From: Sorex araneus | Lineage: Eukaryota > Chordata > Mammalia > Eulipotyphla > Soricidae | Assembly: GCF_027595985.1 (NCBI RefSeq) | Contig: NC_073304.1 | Location: forward strand, 213,248,500 to 213,312,499 | DNA: 64,000 nt | Direction of reading: 5' to 3' | Shown: piece after piece, positions 1 through 10,274 of the stretch | How positions within the stretch are numbered: position 1 is the stretch's first letter | How the letters are laid out: each line of letters starts with the position of its first letter | The notes under the pieces: model-generated | What the model was told of the DNA's origin: nothing | Database searches by the model: none | What the model saw: the letters and a program-made list of their open reading frames with translations, nothing else | Position numbers and translations under genes: made by a program

Positions 1-437
1 CCCGTTGGTGGAGGTGTCGGGAGCCCGAGCTGCGGAGAATCTGCACCCAGCTCCCCATCTTGTTTGGGGCCAGGTGCCTCAGCACATGCCCTTGGGCCGC
101 TGAACGACCTTCCCAAGCCTCTGAGACCCCGGGGGAGAGCCTGGCCACCCACCCTCACCCTCACGCCTCTCTCTCTGGCCTTTGGAGGTTCACCTTGCTG
201 GTCCCTCCTGGTCCCTTCCACACAGCCCTTTGCAGGACTGGTCCCCGGGACACTGTGGCTTGGTCACTCCCCTCCTCGGGGGATGGCCCCAGGATGACTC
301 ACCCCGGATGCTGGGAGCCGCCACGGTGTCCGCAGTACACTCAGGCCCCACCTTTGAGGTGCCTTGGAATTCCGTCCCCCAGCCCCTACTTCCCCTTTTG
401 TACCTCACACATTCTACATGTTCCCTTCTCCGGGATG

Positions 438-570
438 GGGCTAGGCCACACCCCACAGTGCTGGGGGCTTCTCCTGGTGGCGCTGGGGGACCCTCGGTAG
501 TGCTGGGAACAAAACTGGGCTCCGTGTGTGCAAGGCATTTGCATCACCCTCGTACCATCTCCTCAGCATC
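438..570 (-). mobile_element. Degenerate SOR-type SINE fragment
   Basis: Reads GGCCACACCCCACAGTGCTG and then a diverged copy of the SINE body, ending ACCATCTCCTCAGC. It is old, with many substitutions. Confidence 0.55.
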
Positions 571-842
571 CCTCACCCTTGAGGCTTTTTCTCCAGCCGC
601 ACCACTGAAGCCTTCCGGGACCCCCACACCACCCTGGGCTGGGAACCATCCTTGGCAGAGGACCCCCATACAGTGTGCACGCTGATGGTCTCCCCACCCT
701 CCCCAGTGGACTGCCTGCCTGCCCTGCTATGAGAAGTTCTCGTTTCCTTTCTCCTGGCATCCTCAGCATCCTGGACAGTGCCTGGAAATTCTTTTTCACA
801 AAGCATTTGCTGAGTGATTAATGGTCTAAAAGGAGATCAGAA

Positions 843-1225
843 GGGCCAGAGAGATAGCACAGTGGGTGATGCCTTGCACGCAGCCAACCCGAGTTAGATT
901 CCTGGTGTCCCATATGGTCTTTATTTTTTATTTATTTGTTTATTTATTTATTTTTGCTTTTTGGGTCACACCCAGCAATGTACAGGGGTTACTCCTGCCT
1001 CTGCACTCAGGAATTACTCCTGGCGGTGCTCAGGGGACCTTATGGAATACTGGGAATCGAACCCGGGTCGGCCGCATGCAAGGCAAACGCCTACGCACTG
1101 TGCTATCGCTCCAGCCCCCCATATGGTCTTTAGAGCACTGCCAGGAATAACTCCTAAGTGCAGAGCCAAGAGTAACTCCTGAGCATTGGTGGGTATAATC
1201 TGGCCTCTTCACCCCAATAAAAAAG
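843..1225 (+). mobile_element. SOR-type SINE split by a nested SINE
   Basis: Left half at 843-923 (GGGCCAGAGAGATAGCACAG, diverged B box) and right half at 1119-1225 form one plus-strand element. It is interrupted by the minus-strand copy at 924-1118. Confidence 0.85.
924..1118 (-). mobile_element. SOR SINE nested in an older SINE
   Basis: Full-length minus-strand copy with T-rich left end, GGGTCACACCCAGCAATGTA, the B box (GGAATCGAACCCGGGT on plus) and CGCTCCAGCCCC at the right. It is flanked by the 14-bp duplication CCATATGGTCTTTA at 910-923 and 1119-1132. Confidence 0.95.
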
Positions 1226-1289
1226 GACTGATCCCTGAGCACAGAGCCAGGCGTGAGTCATGAGCACTGCTGGGTATAATCCAAAAGCA
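1226..1289 (+). mobile_element. SINE 3' fragment
   Basis: A tail-only copy (TGATCCCTGAGCACAGAGCC to AATCCAAAAGCAA). Its A-rich end has become the adjacent (AAT)n microsatellite. Confidence 0.7.

Positions 1290-1334
<45 letters not shown>
1290..1334 (+). repeat. (AAT)n microsatellite
   Basis: About 15 uninterrupted ATA/AAT units directly after a SINE tail, a common origin for such arrays. Confidence 0.95.
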
Positions 1335-1335
<1 letters not shown>

Positions 1336-1482
1336 GAATCAAAGGAGACCAGAGTGCATGAGGCCCTGCAGTCCCAGCAGTGTCAAGTGTCCATTCCACT
1401 CATTGTTATACTCTGGCCGTGACCAGACCCAGGACCTTACACATGCAAGCAAATACACCGTGTTCCCCAGCCCCCTCACTCT

Positions 1483-1640
1483 TTGTGTTTTTTTTTTTTG
1501 GGAGGGGGGTGCACACTCAATGGTGCTCAGGGCTTCTCCTGGTTCCATGCTCAGGAATCATTCCTGGAGGAGTCTCGAAGGACCACTTGGGGAGCCAGGG
1601 GTCAAATCTGGATTACGAGCCTTCCCCTTGCAGCTCCCCC
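1483..1640 (-). mobile_element. Old SINE, minus strand
   Basis: T-run, then GGTGCTCAGGGCTTCTCCTG, TCAGGAATCATTCCTGGAGG and a decayed promoter half. Confidence 0.65.
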
Positions 1641-2271
1641 TCCTCATAAATTTTTATTTCCAGCTGGAGGCTCCCAGAAGCAGCCATGAAGACCCCTGGG
1701 TCGCTTTGGGCGGGGAGGGAGACAGGACTCGCCCAGCCTCTGTGGCCCCAGGCCTATCCTCCACCCCTAACCCATTAGAACTCAGGCTGGGTGGACATTG
1801 CCCGGGGGTGCCTGCCTGCTGAGGAATATCCCCCAGGAAGCAGCCCGGGGGAATTTCCTGGCAGGGAGATGGAAAGATAATTGCCAGGTACAGCTCAGAA
1901 CAGAAATGGCAGCAGAGAGAGAGAGAAAACAAGAGGGGCCGGGGAGGCCCAGGGGCAGGGCATGCCATGGCACTCTCCACACTCCCTGCCTGCCCCTCTG
2001 GGGGCCTCGACAAGGCTGCCCCCAGCCCCCCGCCTGCCCTTGAGCTGACTTGGCACGTCTGTGGGCACTGGCTGCTGAGCTCAATGCAGTTTTCAAAGCA
2101 AGAAGAATTTATTAGCTCCCCAGGCTGCAGCCAACGGCTGTCACACATCAGCCGACGCCAAGACACACGGGGCTCCGAAGCCCAGTGCCCCGTAGGTCCT
2201 GCCCCGGCCACCGCCTCCTTGATCAGCCTTTGCTGTGCCCTCCGAGTCAGGAGCCAGAACACAACTAATTC

Positions 2272-2455
2272 CTTTTTTTTTTTTTTTTTCCTTTTGGGTC
2301 ACACCCAGAGATGCACAGGGGTTAACTCCTGGCTCTGCACTCAGGAATTAACTCCCGGCGGTGCTCAGGGGACCATATGGGATGCTGGGAATCGAACCCG
2401 GGTTGGCCGTGCACAAAGGCAAATGCCCTACTCGATGTGCTATCGCTCCAGCCCC
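2272..2455 (-). mobile_element. SOR SINE, full length
   Basis: Minus-strand copy with an 18-base T tract at left, CTTTTGGGTCACACCCAGAG and the B box complement GGAATCGAACCCGGGTTGG. It is flanked by the perfect 12-bp duplication CACAACTAATTC at 2260-2271 and 2456-2467. Confidence 0.95.
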
Positions 2456-2499
2456 CACAACTAATTCTTTTGGATAGAGCTGTGGGGGGAGGGGGATGT

Positions 2500-2945
2500 T
2501 GGGCCAAACCTGCGGTCAGGGCTTACTCCTGGCTCTGTGCTCAGGGGTCACTGCTATGGGTGGAGCCGTGGAGGTAGGGCACTTAGCTGGCCTGGGGTCA
2601 GCCTGCGCTGATTCCTGGTCTGGGGGTCACACCTGGTAGTGCTCAGGGCTTACTCCTGGCTCCACGTGCAGGAACCACTTCTGGCCATACCTTTTCTCTC
2701 TGTTTTTCATTTATCTGGACTTAGGGGCCATACCCTGTGGTCTCAGGAGTGACCCTGGCACTGCTGGGGTGGAGGGCAGGCCATCTGGGGTGCTAGGGCC
2801 TTTCGCCAGGGTTTGACTGACGTGCCTGCCTGCAAAGCAAGCGCCTCACCCTTGTACTATCTCTCCAGCCCTTGGGTTCCACCTCAGGCATCCCATCTGG
2901 TCTCCTGCGCTCTGCCAGGAGTGGTCTCCAGGTATTGTCCAAAAA
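2500..2945 (-). mobile_element. Cluster of decayed SINE fragments
   Basis: At least three partial minus-strand copies (from 2500, 2618 and 2720), each with the GGTCAGGGCTTACTCCTGGC-like core. A plus-oriented remnant at about 2876-2945 follows. Boundaries are uncertain. Confidence 0.6.
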
Positions 2946-3837
2946 ATGGAAAAATAGTTAAAATAACTAAAAGGGAGGGGGTGATCCCTCCTCAGCGGGC
3001 TCCCGAACCATGCGTGGGGCCGCGGGTCCAGCTCAGCAGTGCTCCAGGCCAGTGCCCCAACTAACCGCCTGAGAGTAAATCTTCCCTCTGGCAACCACTG
3101 TTCTGGATTAGTGTCTGGCTCCCGTGGCCTCAGGCTCTGGATCATCAGGCACTGGGGGGGGGGGTGCTCCCCAGATCCAAGCAAGTTCTTCTTGAATGTC
3201 CCGAGAGCCCCACTCCAGACCCCTAACATGACAAAGAACACCTGTCATTTTTTTTAGGTCCCCTCTCTCTGGTCCCTCCGCATGTGGATTTGGGGCTGGT
3301 ACCCATGGAAGGTGCTTGGTGCTGCCACCTGGTGCCCAGTGCCCTCACTGCATGCTTGCTGCTACCCTGGGTTGGCTCAGAGGGAGAGGTCACACAGGGG
3401 GCACCAGGCTGGGGAGGGTGGGGGTGAAGGGGGGGCGATGGAGGGCCCAACTGTTTGCAAAGTGGGAGAGGTTTGTGCAGGATAGGGGGAGAGGGCCGGA
3501 AAGGGCATGGGGTGGGAGGAGGGGGGCCCGCAGGAGTTTTGGCGGTCAAGGGCAGCCGGGTGCCAGGGACGGTGGGGGCGGGGCCGGCAGGACGGCAGAG
3601 CTGCTCCCTTCACGCACGGGCACTGGAGTAGCCGCTTATCTACCGAGTTCCGAGTTCGCGGGCTGGGCGTCCTGTGTGTATTTCTGGAACACAGAGCGGC
3701 TTCGGGGGGAAGGGGGGCCACTCCCGACAAGCTCTTGGGTGAGTGGGAGTCCAGACACCCGGCTCCAAGGCCTCCTCCGTGAGCAGAGGCTGCGGAGGGT
3801 GAGGCCTAGGGCCTTGGAGAGGGGCCAGATCACAAAT

Positions 3838-3965
3838 CAACCCCACCTCCTTCACTTCCTGCCTGTGTGACCTTGGACAGGTCACTTAACCTCTCTGAGG
3901 CCATTGCCTCATGGAAAAATGATAGTGCCGGCGTGTGCCTCGCTGGGGTGATGTGAGGAGCCGCT
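3838..3965 (+). mobile_element. MIRb element
   Basis: Contains CTGTGTGACCTTGGACAGGT CACTTAACCTCTCTGAGG, the core of the ancient mammalian MIR family, followed by a decayed GATAGTGCC...GATGTGAGGA end. Confidence 0.85.
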
Positions 3966-4217
3966 GAGAGACTGCAGATGAGCCTGGGGTTGTTTTTAGC
4001 AGCAGCTCAGCTCCCTCCTCTCCCCGGGCCCCCCACCCCTGAGAGCCTGTGCCTGGTGTTTTGCAGGAAACAGAAGCCTCCGAGCCTGAGGCTTTTGGCA
4101 GTTTCCTCTGAACCCCTCAGAGAGGCTGAGGGCGGGCGTGCCAGGCCTGATGCTCTTTTCTTGTCTTTAAGCTTCTCTTTGTAGGGGTCACACAGAGAGG
4201 TGCCGGGGGCCCCCCTG

Positions 4218-4282
4218 GGGTCAGTCTCTGCCAGGATCCCGCAGCAGAGCTGAGTTGCTGGCACAGAGCTGGGGTCTGGGGA
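4218..4282 (+). repeat. Local duplicated segment, copy 1
   Basis: Shares CTGGGGTCAGTCTCTGC and GCACAGAGCTGGGG-type sequence, in order and spacing, with 4766-4830. Could be two decayed copies of one dispersed element. Confidence 0.5.
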
Positions 4283-4765
4283 TGGACTCGGGGCCTCGCG
4301 TGTGCTAGGCATGTGCTCTGCCACTGAGTGCTCTCGCTCGCCCCGGGTTCAGTTTTGGGCTGCTGGGTTAGAACCCAGGGCTGCCGCACACTTCTGAGAA
4401 GCTCTCGGACCCCCACCCCCTCCCCCCTCTCCAGGAGGCCCGATTCCTGCTGCCTCTGACTGCCCCTCTGCACCCCAGCCGCCTCGAGATCCCCCACTCC
4501 CTGCCCTGCTCTGGCCAGTGTGGGAAGCTTAGTTAGCACCAGCCGTGAGCACTGTGCTACCAGGGCTCCGCAGCCATCGCTTCTCCTTCCCTCCCCTTCC
4601 GGTGAGACCCCCCATTCCACCATCGGCGGAGTTCAGGAGCAGAGTGAGAAGGTGGGGTCCCTCTCCTTCCGTGCAGAACTGACACTGCGGGGAAGAGTTC
4701 CGCACCCCTGCCCAGGGGCCACCCTCTAGCTCCATCCCAGGGGGGAGCGAGCATGGGGGGGGCCT

Positions 4766-4830
4766 GGGGTCAGTCTCTGCGATGCTCCTGCAGCAGCAAA
4801 GTGGACTTGCTGGCGCAGAGCTGGGGGCCG
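4766..4830 (+). repeat. Local duplicated segment, copy 2
   Basis: CTGGGGTCAGTCTCTGCGAT, then GCAGCAGCAAAGTGGACTTG and GCGCAGAGCTGGGG. Partner of 4218-4282. Confidence 0.5.
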
Positions 4831-5162
4831 CCCAGGCCAGGCCACGCAGGACTGGGATTGGTCTTCCAGATGGTCTTCCTGGTGCACCAAGCTGACCACT
4901 CTGAAGAGAAACCCAAAGCACAAGCATCCCCTACTGGGGACCAGGACCTCTCCCCAAAAGAAGCTGCCTCCTGTTGGACTGAGGGTCCCACAAGGGTCCC
5001 TGCGGGGAGTGGGGGTGGGGCCAGGGGCTGGGGGTTCTGGGGCAGGGGTGGGTTGGGCTGGCAACCCAGACTTCACCTCCAAGGAGAATCCCAGCCATTA
5101 CAAGAAAAACTCCCCAGAGCTCCCCCAAATCTCACCGCAAGGGGACAGACACAATCATGTAA

Positions 5163-5209
5163 AATAATAATAATAATAATGTAAAAGCTTTTACAATAAT
5201 GTAAAAGCT
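5163..5209 (+). repeat. (AAT)n plus palindromic direct repeat
   Basis: Short (AAT)n, then AATAATGTAAAAGCTT twice in a row, separated by TTAC. The centre forms the perfect 14-base palindrome GTAAAAGCTTTTAC. Confidence 0.85.
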
Positions 5210-5909
5210 TAATCTTCACACCCCAGAGACGGGGCTTGGGGAATCTCACGCAGCAGCTCTGCTGAAAGTGAAAACACAAGCAGGGCAGGCTGGAGACAGG
5301 GAGGGGGTGAGGGCGCTTGCCCCGGCGGCCCCCCACCTGGTCCCTGGAGCCCTGCGGGGAAGTGGCCCCCAGTGCAAAAATAAACAAACGCACTCTTGAA
5401 AAAGCTAAAGGCAGTTCCTCGAAGCAGCCCAGGCTCCCTCTGCGAAGTGGGTGGAAAAGGGAGGGGCCCCATGGAAGCACCCTGGAGGCTAAAACCAGGT
5501 GCAGGCTCCATCCTGGGGATCTCCAACGAAACCCTCTGGGAGGCTTTCACCGGGTAGGATCTGTGAGAACCAGGCCTCACTCAGCCGCCGGCCCTGGAGC
5601 CTGGCCCCCACCCGGCTCAGAGCTGCTGGAGTGAGGCTGTGAGAAAGGGGGGGGGGTCTCAAGAATCCCGGGGGTGATATGTCCAAGAAAAGAGCGGGGA
5701 TGTTTGGGGCAGCTGATGGGCACCCCGGGGGCACTGAGCCTGCGGTGGGCATCTGGCAGGCCGCCGGTCCCCGGGTTCCAGACAGAAAAATGAATGTTGG
5801 CTCTGGGAGCGCCAGGAAGGTCTGGGCCAAGCCCCGCCCCTCCTCTCTCCCTCCTGCGGCTGCATCACCCTGGCCTCCCCTCCTCGAGGCCCCCACTGGG
5901 CGCCTGCAG

Positions 5910-6360
5910 CAGACCGTGTAAACACCTTGATGGAGCTCGTTCATCACCCCCCAGGGGGCCGCTCCCAGCTCCTGCCAGCCCCACCAGGTCGCCAGGTCCC
6001 CTCAGGAGGCAGCAGCCGATTTGTTTATATAGTTTAATCCTATTGCCCGCCCGGAGGGGTGCTGCCCACGGCTGCCCATGGCTGCCGAGGTCACAGGGTG
6101 GGTGAGCCAGCCGGCCCCTCCCTCAGCAAGAGGGTGCGGGAAACCCCCGAGTGCCGGCGTCCCCCTACTCTGACCCGGAGCCCCCAGATCCCAGCTGCTC
6201 CCCCCCACCACCCCCGCCTCATCAGCCCCATTAACCAAAACAGCTTCACGATGCCAACCGCCGGCTCTCCGTGTGCTGAGAGCTGCCAGCAGAAACAAGA
6301 GTTAATCTGGAATTACTCACATTCACAGCACTGCCCGCGAGCAGGAAGCTATAAAGCAGG
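5910..6360. promoter_or_regulatory. Candidate regulatory block 3' of CACNA1G
   Basis: Within GC-rich DNA this segment carries forkhead-like GTAAACA (about 5918) and TTGTTTAT (about 6021). It also has TTAATC and ATTAACC sites and GTTAATCTGGAATTAC (6301-6316), which resembles a relaxed HNF1 site. Function is inferred only from composition and motifs. Confidence 0.3.
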
Positions 6361-6652
6361 ATGGAAGCGGAGAGCAAGGGGGCTTCTCCCCTCGCAGGCC
6401 GAGGACCGCACCGTCCCAGTGCCTGGCCGCTTCCCCCACACATGCACACGCACACGGTGTGTACACACACAGACGCACGCCATGCACGCACACGCCCGCA
6501 TACACACACATGCCCGCGTAGGACACACCCTGGCCCCTTCTGCACCCCACCCTCGGCGCATGCTTCCCAGAAATCTCTCTCCCGTACCCCCCACACCCCC
6601 CTGGATAGGCCTGACTGACCCTTTTGGTTTTACTCGGGAGCCTGATTAACTT

Positions 6653-6658
6653 TTTATT
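6653..6658 (-). terminator. CACNA1G: Poly(A) signal AATAAA (distal)
   Basis: A second AATAAA (AAAATAAAAAG) lies 18 bases downstream of the first on the minus strand. Either or both may direct cleavage near 6630-6650. Confidence 0.55.
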
Positions 6659-6670
6659 TTGGAAAATTAC

Positions 6671-6676
6671 TTTATT
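6671..6676 (-). terminator. CACNA1G: Poly(A) signal AATAAA (proximal)
   Basis: AATAAA on the minus strand in the context ATATAATAAAGTAATTTTCC, about 680 bases after the stop codon. It is the likely main 3'-end signal of CACNA1G. Confidence 0.7.
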
Positions 6677-7352
6677 ATATAGAGATATAGATATAGATAT
6701 GGATGTATGTATATATAAAAAGGTTCCATTTCATTTGTAAAATCTCATTTTTTTTCTTTTTCTCTTTTTTTTTCCTACAGAAAATGATGACGAGGTTAAA
6801 GGAGAAAATAAGTTACATTACATTTTCCAAAACGGTTTCTCGCTCTCCACTGAAGACGGGCCCCCGGCAGTGACGCGCCCGCGGCCCCAGTTTGTGCTTG
6901 GCAAGAAGAGGGGAGATAACTAGACTGGTTATTTTAGGTGAAAATAGCCAAGAGACACACGCCTTCGCCTCAAAAATATTCTGAGACACATAGAAGTAGA
7001 AGGAAAGCAAGTCTCTTCAGTCACAAAATGCCGTACATCCCGCAGAGACTAGATTCAATTAATTTAATAAAATAGAATATACATAGAGATTCTGCACAAA
7101 CGTATTGCTTTCTCCCAACAGCTCCTGATGTCGGGAAGCTCAGCTACCCTGGGCCTCTCTCTCTGTCTCCCTGGAGCCGGCATGGCCTGGAACTCTCTGG
7201 AATATCTGCTTGCCAGGTGCCCTGTACCACTGAGCGGGGTCAAGTGCCCGCTCCTCCTCGGGGTCCAGCTGGGACTTCCTTCCGCCCAGGAGGAGCAGGA
7301 GCGAGGATTTTGGCACCCAGTGGAGGAAGGTGGGAGGGAGCGTGAGGGGGGC

Positions 7353-8024
7353 TCAGGGGTCCGGGTCTGCTGGGTCAGAGGTCACCCCGGACAGACTCAG
7401 CAGGTCTTTCTTTGGGGAGGGGGAGGCAGCCATGCTGTCGGGGGGGCCGGAGGCGGAGGGGTCCTTGCAGTCGCTGGACGGAGCTCTCCGCCGGAGACAC
7501 ACGCCCGGGCTGGAGGGGGGCCGTGGGCCGTGGCCCTCGGGGGGCTCCATGGCGATGCTGGGCGGGCTGAGCTTCTTCTTGGGCCGGCTCCCCGGCGCGC
7601 CCAGAGGCTGCCCCCCCGGGCTGGCGGGGCCGCTGTCCAGGCAGCTGACGGCGATGGAGTGTCTGCGCTGCGCCTCCAGCCAGGCCGCGGGCCCGTGGCG
7701 GCCGCCGCGCACCTCCACGCTGTAGCACTTCTTCAGGTCGCGCGGCGGCGGGGGCTCGTCTCCAGAGACCCAGCTCAGCTCCGTGTCCAGCTCCAGGCTG
7801 CTCCTGGTCTCCGTGGGGGTCTTGGCCCAGCTGGGCTCGAGGCCCGGGCAGGGGGCGGGCGGGGGCATGTGCTTGCAGGCCTTGCTCCGGCTGGCGGGGG
7901 GCTGTGGGCGGCCCCAGAAGGACGAGGCCCGGACCCGCCGTGGGGAGGGTCCACTCACCTCTGCCAGCAGGTCTTCCCGGCTGCCCAGGCCCTGCACGTC
8001 CAGGGAATCGGTCCTGATCGCTGC
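7353..8024 (-). CDS. CACNA1G: CACNA1G exon 38 coding part (C-terminus and stop)
   Basis: Starts [20 protein letters not shown], with further landmarks [63 protein letters not shown] and [20 protein letters not shown]. It ends DPADPDP and TGA (7353-7355). Acceptor GCCCCGCACAG. Compared with the human sequence I recall, short blocks are missing after SSFWG, after SWVSGD and after SCLDSG, shortening the tail by roughly 25 residues. Ser/Thr-rich basic patches make it a likely phosphorylation target (inference). Confidence 0.95.
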   Translation of the reverse strand, partial: AAIRTDSLDVQGLGSREDLLAEVSGPSPRRVRASSFWGRPQPPASRSKACKHMPPPAPCPGLEPSWAKTPTETRSSLELDTELSWVSGDEPPPPRDLKKCYSVEVRGGRHGPAAWLEAQRRHSIAVSCLDSGPASPGGQPLGAPGSRPKKKLSPPSIAMEPPEGHGPRPPSSPGVCLRRRAPSSDCKDPSASGPPDSMAASPSPKKDLLSLSGVTSDPADPDP

Positions 8025-8772
8025 CTGTGCGGGGCAGGAGGAAGAGAGGGGGCGCTCAGTCCACGGCAGCAAGCCATCGAGCCCCACCCCCGGCTCTGCC
8101 CAGCTGCTGGAGCACCCCCACTTCTACAGCCCCCCCTGATGGCCTGAGGGCCCCCTTCCCCGCTGGTGTGGATCTGTTCCCCAGGCGCGCCCCCATGCCT
8201 CCCAGCACTGGCCTGGACCCCCTTCCAGTCCAGCACACCCCTGCCCCAAGGGAGAGGACCTGCTGCCCGGCCCAGCACCCCCAGGGGGGCAGGGCTGCAC
8301 TCCTCCCCTGAGCCTGCTGCTGACGGTGCCACCAGCACAGAGCTGTGGCTCTGAGAAAGGCAGGAGACATGGCGCAAGGCTGCAAGGTGCACCCACTCCC
8401 CAAGCTGCGCCACGGCCTTGCCACGCGGGCGGGCACCCCTCAGCTCTCCTTGGGAGCCTCTGCTCAGACCCTGGGACAGTGCGCTCCAGACCGTGGGTCC
8501 CGGGCTGGGTCAAGGGCTCGAGGCCAGCTATGTGCCCCAGGAACAGCAGTTTGGTGGAGCTGGGTCTCCCACCTTGCGTGACGCGTGTCCCTGGCCATCC
8601 CCCACCTGCCGGCCAGCCAGCGGGGTTCCCCGCAGGGGAGGAAGTTGGCCAATGCCAACCCCAAGGGCTTTTCCGGGGGCTGTGTCCTTGGGTCTCTCTG
8701 TCTGGGGGCTGGTACAATAAACGCTTGCTTTGGCGGACAGTGTCGGCCCGCCCCATCTCCACACCCGCTCAC
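8025..8772 (-). other. CACNA1G intron 37
   Basis: GC-rich intron with standard ends. Nothing recognised inside. Confidence 0.85.
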
Positions 8773-8942
8773 CTGGCGCCGGAGCGGCCTCTGGGCCAAA
8801 GGCGAGCGGCCGGGCGGGGGCAGTTTGGGGATGGTGCCCCAGGCGGGAGTGTTGAGGGGCTGGAGCAAGTGGGGTGCGTCTCTGGGGAGCTGCAGGGTGG
8901 AGCTGGCATCGGCCGGCTGGGAGTGCACGGACAAGACAGAGC
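8773..8942 (-). CDS. CACNA1G: CACNA1G exon 37 (C-terminal tail)
   Basis: Encodes [20 protein letters not shown], then [20 protein letters not shown] and [16 protein letters not shown]. It is cytoplasmic and Pro-rich. Acceptor CCCGCCCGCAG, donor GTGAGC, phase 0 end. Confidence 0.94.
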
Positions 8943-9120
8943 CTGCGGGCGGGGGACACAGACACAAGGGGACTGTCAGTTCCCCCTCCTGTGTGTGGGA
9001 GCTGACGCACAGCCCTCGGGGGTCCTTGTGCTGTCTCCATCCCAGCCGCCACCCTGCTCCCGAGTCAGGGCCGAGCAGAGGGGAGGAGAGGGTGTCCAGC
9101 CTGCCCCCCAGCCCTGGTAC

Positions 9121-9289
9121 CTGACTGAGCTTTGGGGAGCCCCCAGCCCCTGGGTCCCGGGGACCCCTCCGAAGCACCCCCGTCGTGGTACATGTAGCTG
9201 TCGTTGGGCAGTGAGAGTGTCCGGCTGACCCCGCTCTTCCGCGCGCTCAGCCGGTCCCGCCTGGGCACCCCCTTGGGGTAAGGCTCCAT
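9121..9289 (-). CDS. CACNA1G: CACNA1G exon 36 (C-terminal tail)
   Basis: Begins [20 protein letters not shown], then [20 protein letters not shown] and [10 protein letters not shown] plus the first base of a Gly codon. Acceptor CTTTCTTCTGCAG, donor GTACCA. Human has an acidic and neutral stretch before RKSGVSRT, as I recall it; here it is basic ([11 protein letters not shown]). Confidence 0.93.
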
Positions 9290-10151
9290 CTGCAGAAGAA
9301 AGTGGGGGGAGGAAGAGGGGGGCGCATCCGGATTGGGTCACTGAGGCCAGGCTGGGCCACTGGAGCTGGTCACCCCCAGCGGCTCCCATTCCCACCCCCA
9401 CCCCCAACCCCCCACGAGGTGGGATGGGATGAGTGTGCTGGGAGCGGGCAGATACACAGGTGCCTCTACACACAGGGGGAAGCGGGGAGGCCCTGCCCCC
9501 CCCAAACCAGCCACAGGGCATCCCACCAGGGCCTCCCGGAGCGGGTGGGGTGGGGTGAGGGGGAGAGCAGCCCCCAGCCCCCAGGCCCTGGGCTGGACCG
9601 CCAGGTGGTCCCCAGAGCTGGCAAGGCCCCTTCCAAGGATCAGCTGCTGGGGCAGGAGGGAAAAGGCAGGAAATCTGCGGGGCTGGGTGGAGGGTGGGGA
9701 CACGGAGTGGGGCAGGATGGGGGGGAACATCCTCGGCCTGGAGACCCACTGTAAACAGCAATGAAAGTCACTGTGTCAAAATGAAAATCAGCAAGTGAAA
9801 ATCATGTCAATAAACCTTACTAATATCAGTCCACGAAAGGCCTAAAGGAATAAACAGGACTTAATATTCTTTTTATCAAGTTAAACCATTTTTTAAAATA
9901 CTGCTTTCTTTAGAAATACAGATAGATTCAAATAAATGATTTAAAAGGAAAAAGGAAGTTGAAGGGTGGGATTCCCAAACTGTGCAGGAGGAAGAAGACC
10001 CCCACAGCCAGACAGACCCAGGGTAGGGCTGGATAGTGGGGGCTCCTCTGGCAGGCAAAGGGTTCCTTCAGTGACAAGGTTTGAAATCCCCCCTAGATAA
10101 CCTTCCTGAATGATTGATCCCGGCTGCAGGAAGCCAAGAGTCACTCTCAGA

Positions 10152-10153
<2 letters not shown>

Positions 10154-10198
<45 letters not shown>
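10154..10198 (+). repeat. (GT)n microsatellite
   Basis: About 22 uninterrupted GT dinucleotides. Confidence 0.97.
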
Positions 10199-10199
<1 letters not shown>

Positions 10200-10274
10200 G
10201 GAGTTGCTTGGGTCAAACCCAGCATTTCTGGGTGTCACTCCCTGTACCATTTCTCTGACCTCTCCAGAGATTTC

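Larger units (their letters stand above)
1..6639. other. Intergenic region downstream of CACNA1G
   Basis: GC-rich DNA without any recognisable coding exon on either strand. It holds degenerate and intact SOR-like SINEs (mostly within 435-2945), a MIRb at about 3838, a CA-rich stretch at 6430-6530 and an AT-rich block at 5910-6360. In human the next gene in this direction is ABCC3, several kilobases away and in the same orientation. No match to its first exon was seen here, so it would lie further left. Confidence 0.7.
6640..7352 (-). other. CACNA1G: CACNA1G 3' untranslated region
   Basis: About 0.7 kb between the TGA and the poly(A) signals. It is free of SINEs and changes from GC-rich near the stop to AT-rich distally, with a (TATATC)n-like run and adenine-rich stretches on the transcribed strand. 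The length is similar to what I expect for this gene. The cleavage point is estimated, not seen. Confidence 0.75.

Noticed and set aside
1..300. ABCC3 first exon at the left edge
   Set aside because: Human synteny makes this tempting, but no frame encodes its N-terminus and there is no clear CpG-island promoter here.
6740..6790. A plus-strand splice acceptor (TTTTTTTTTCCTACAG)
   Set aside because: It lies antisense within the CACNA1G 3' UTR with no coding exon following. It is most likely chance in an A-rich UTR.
7128..8147. A 339-codon plus-strand open frame
   Set aside because: It is the antisense shadow of GC-rich exon 38, which encodes the recognised C-terminus on the other strand.
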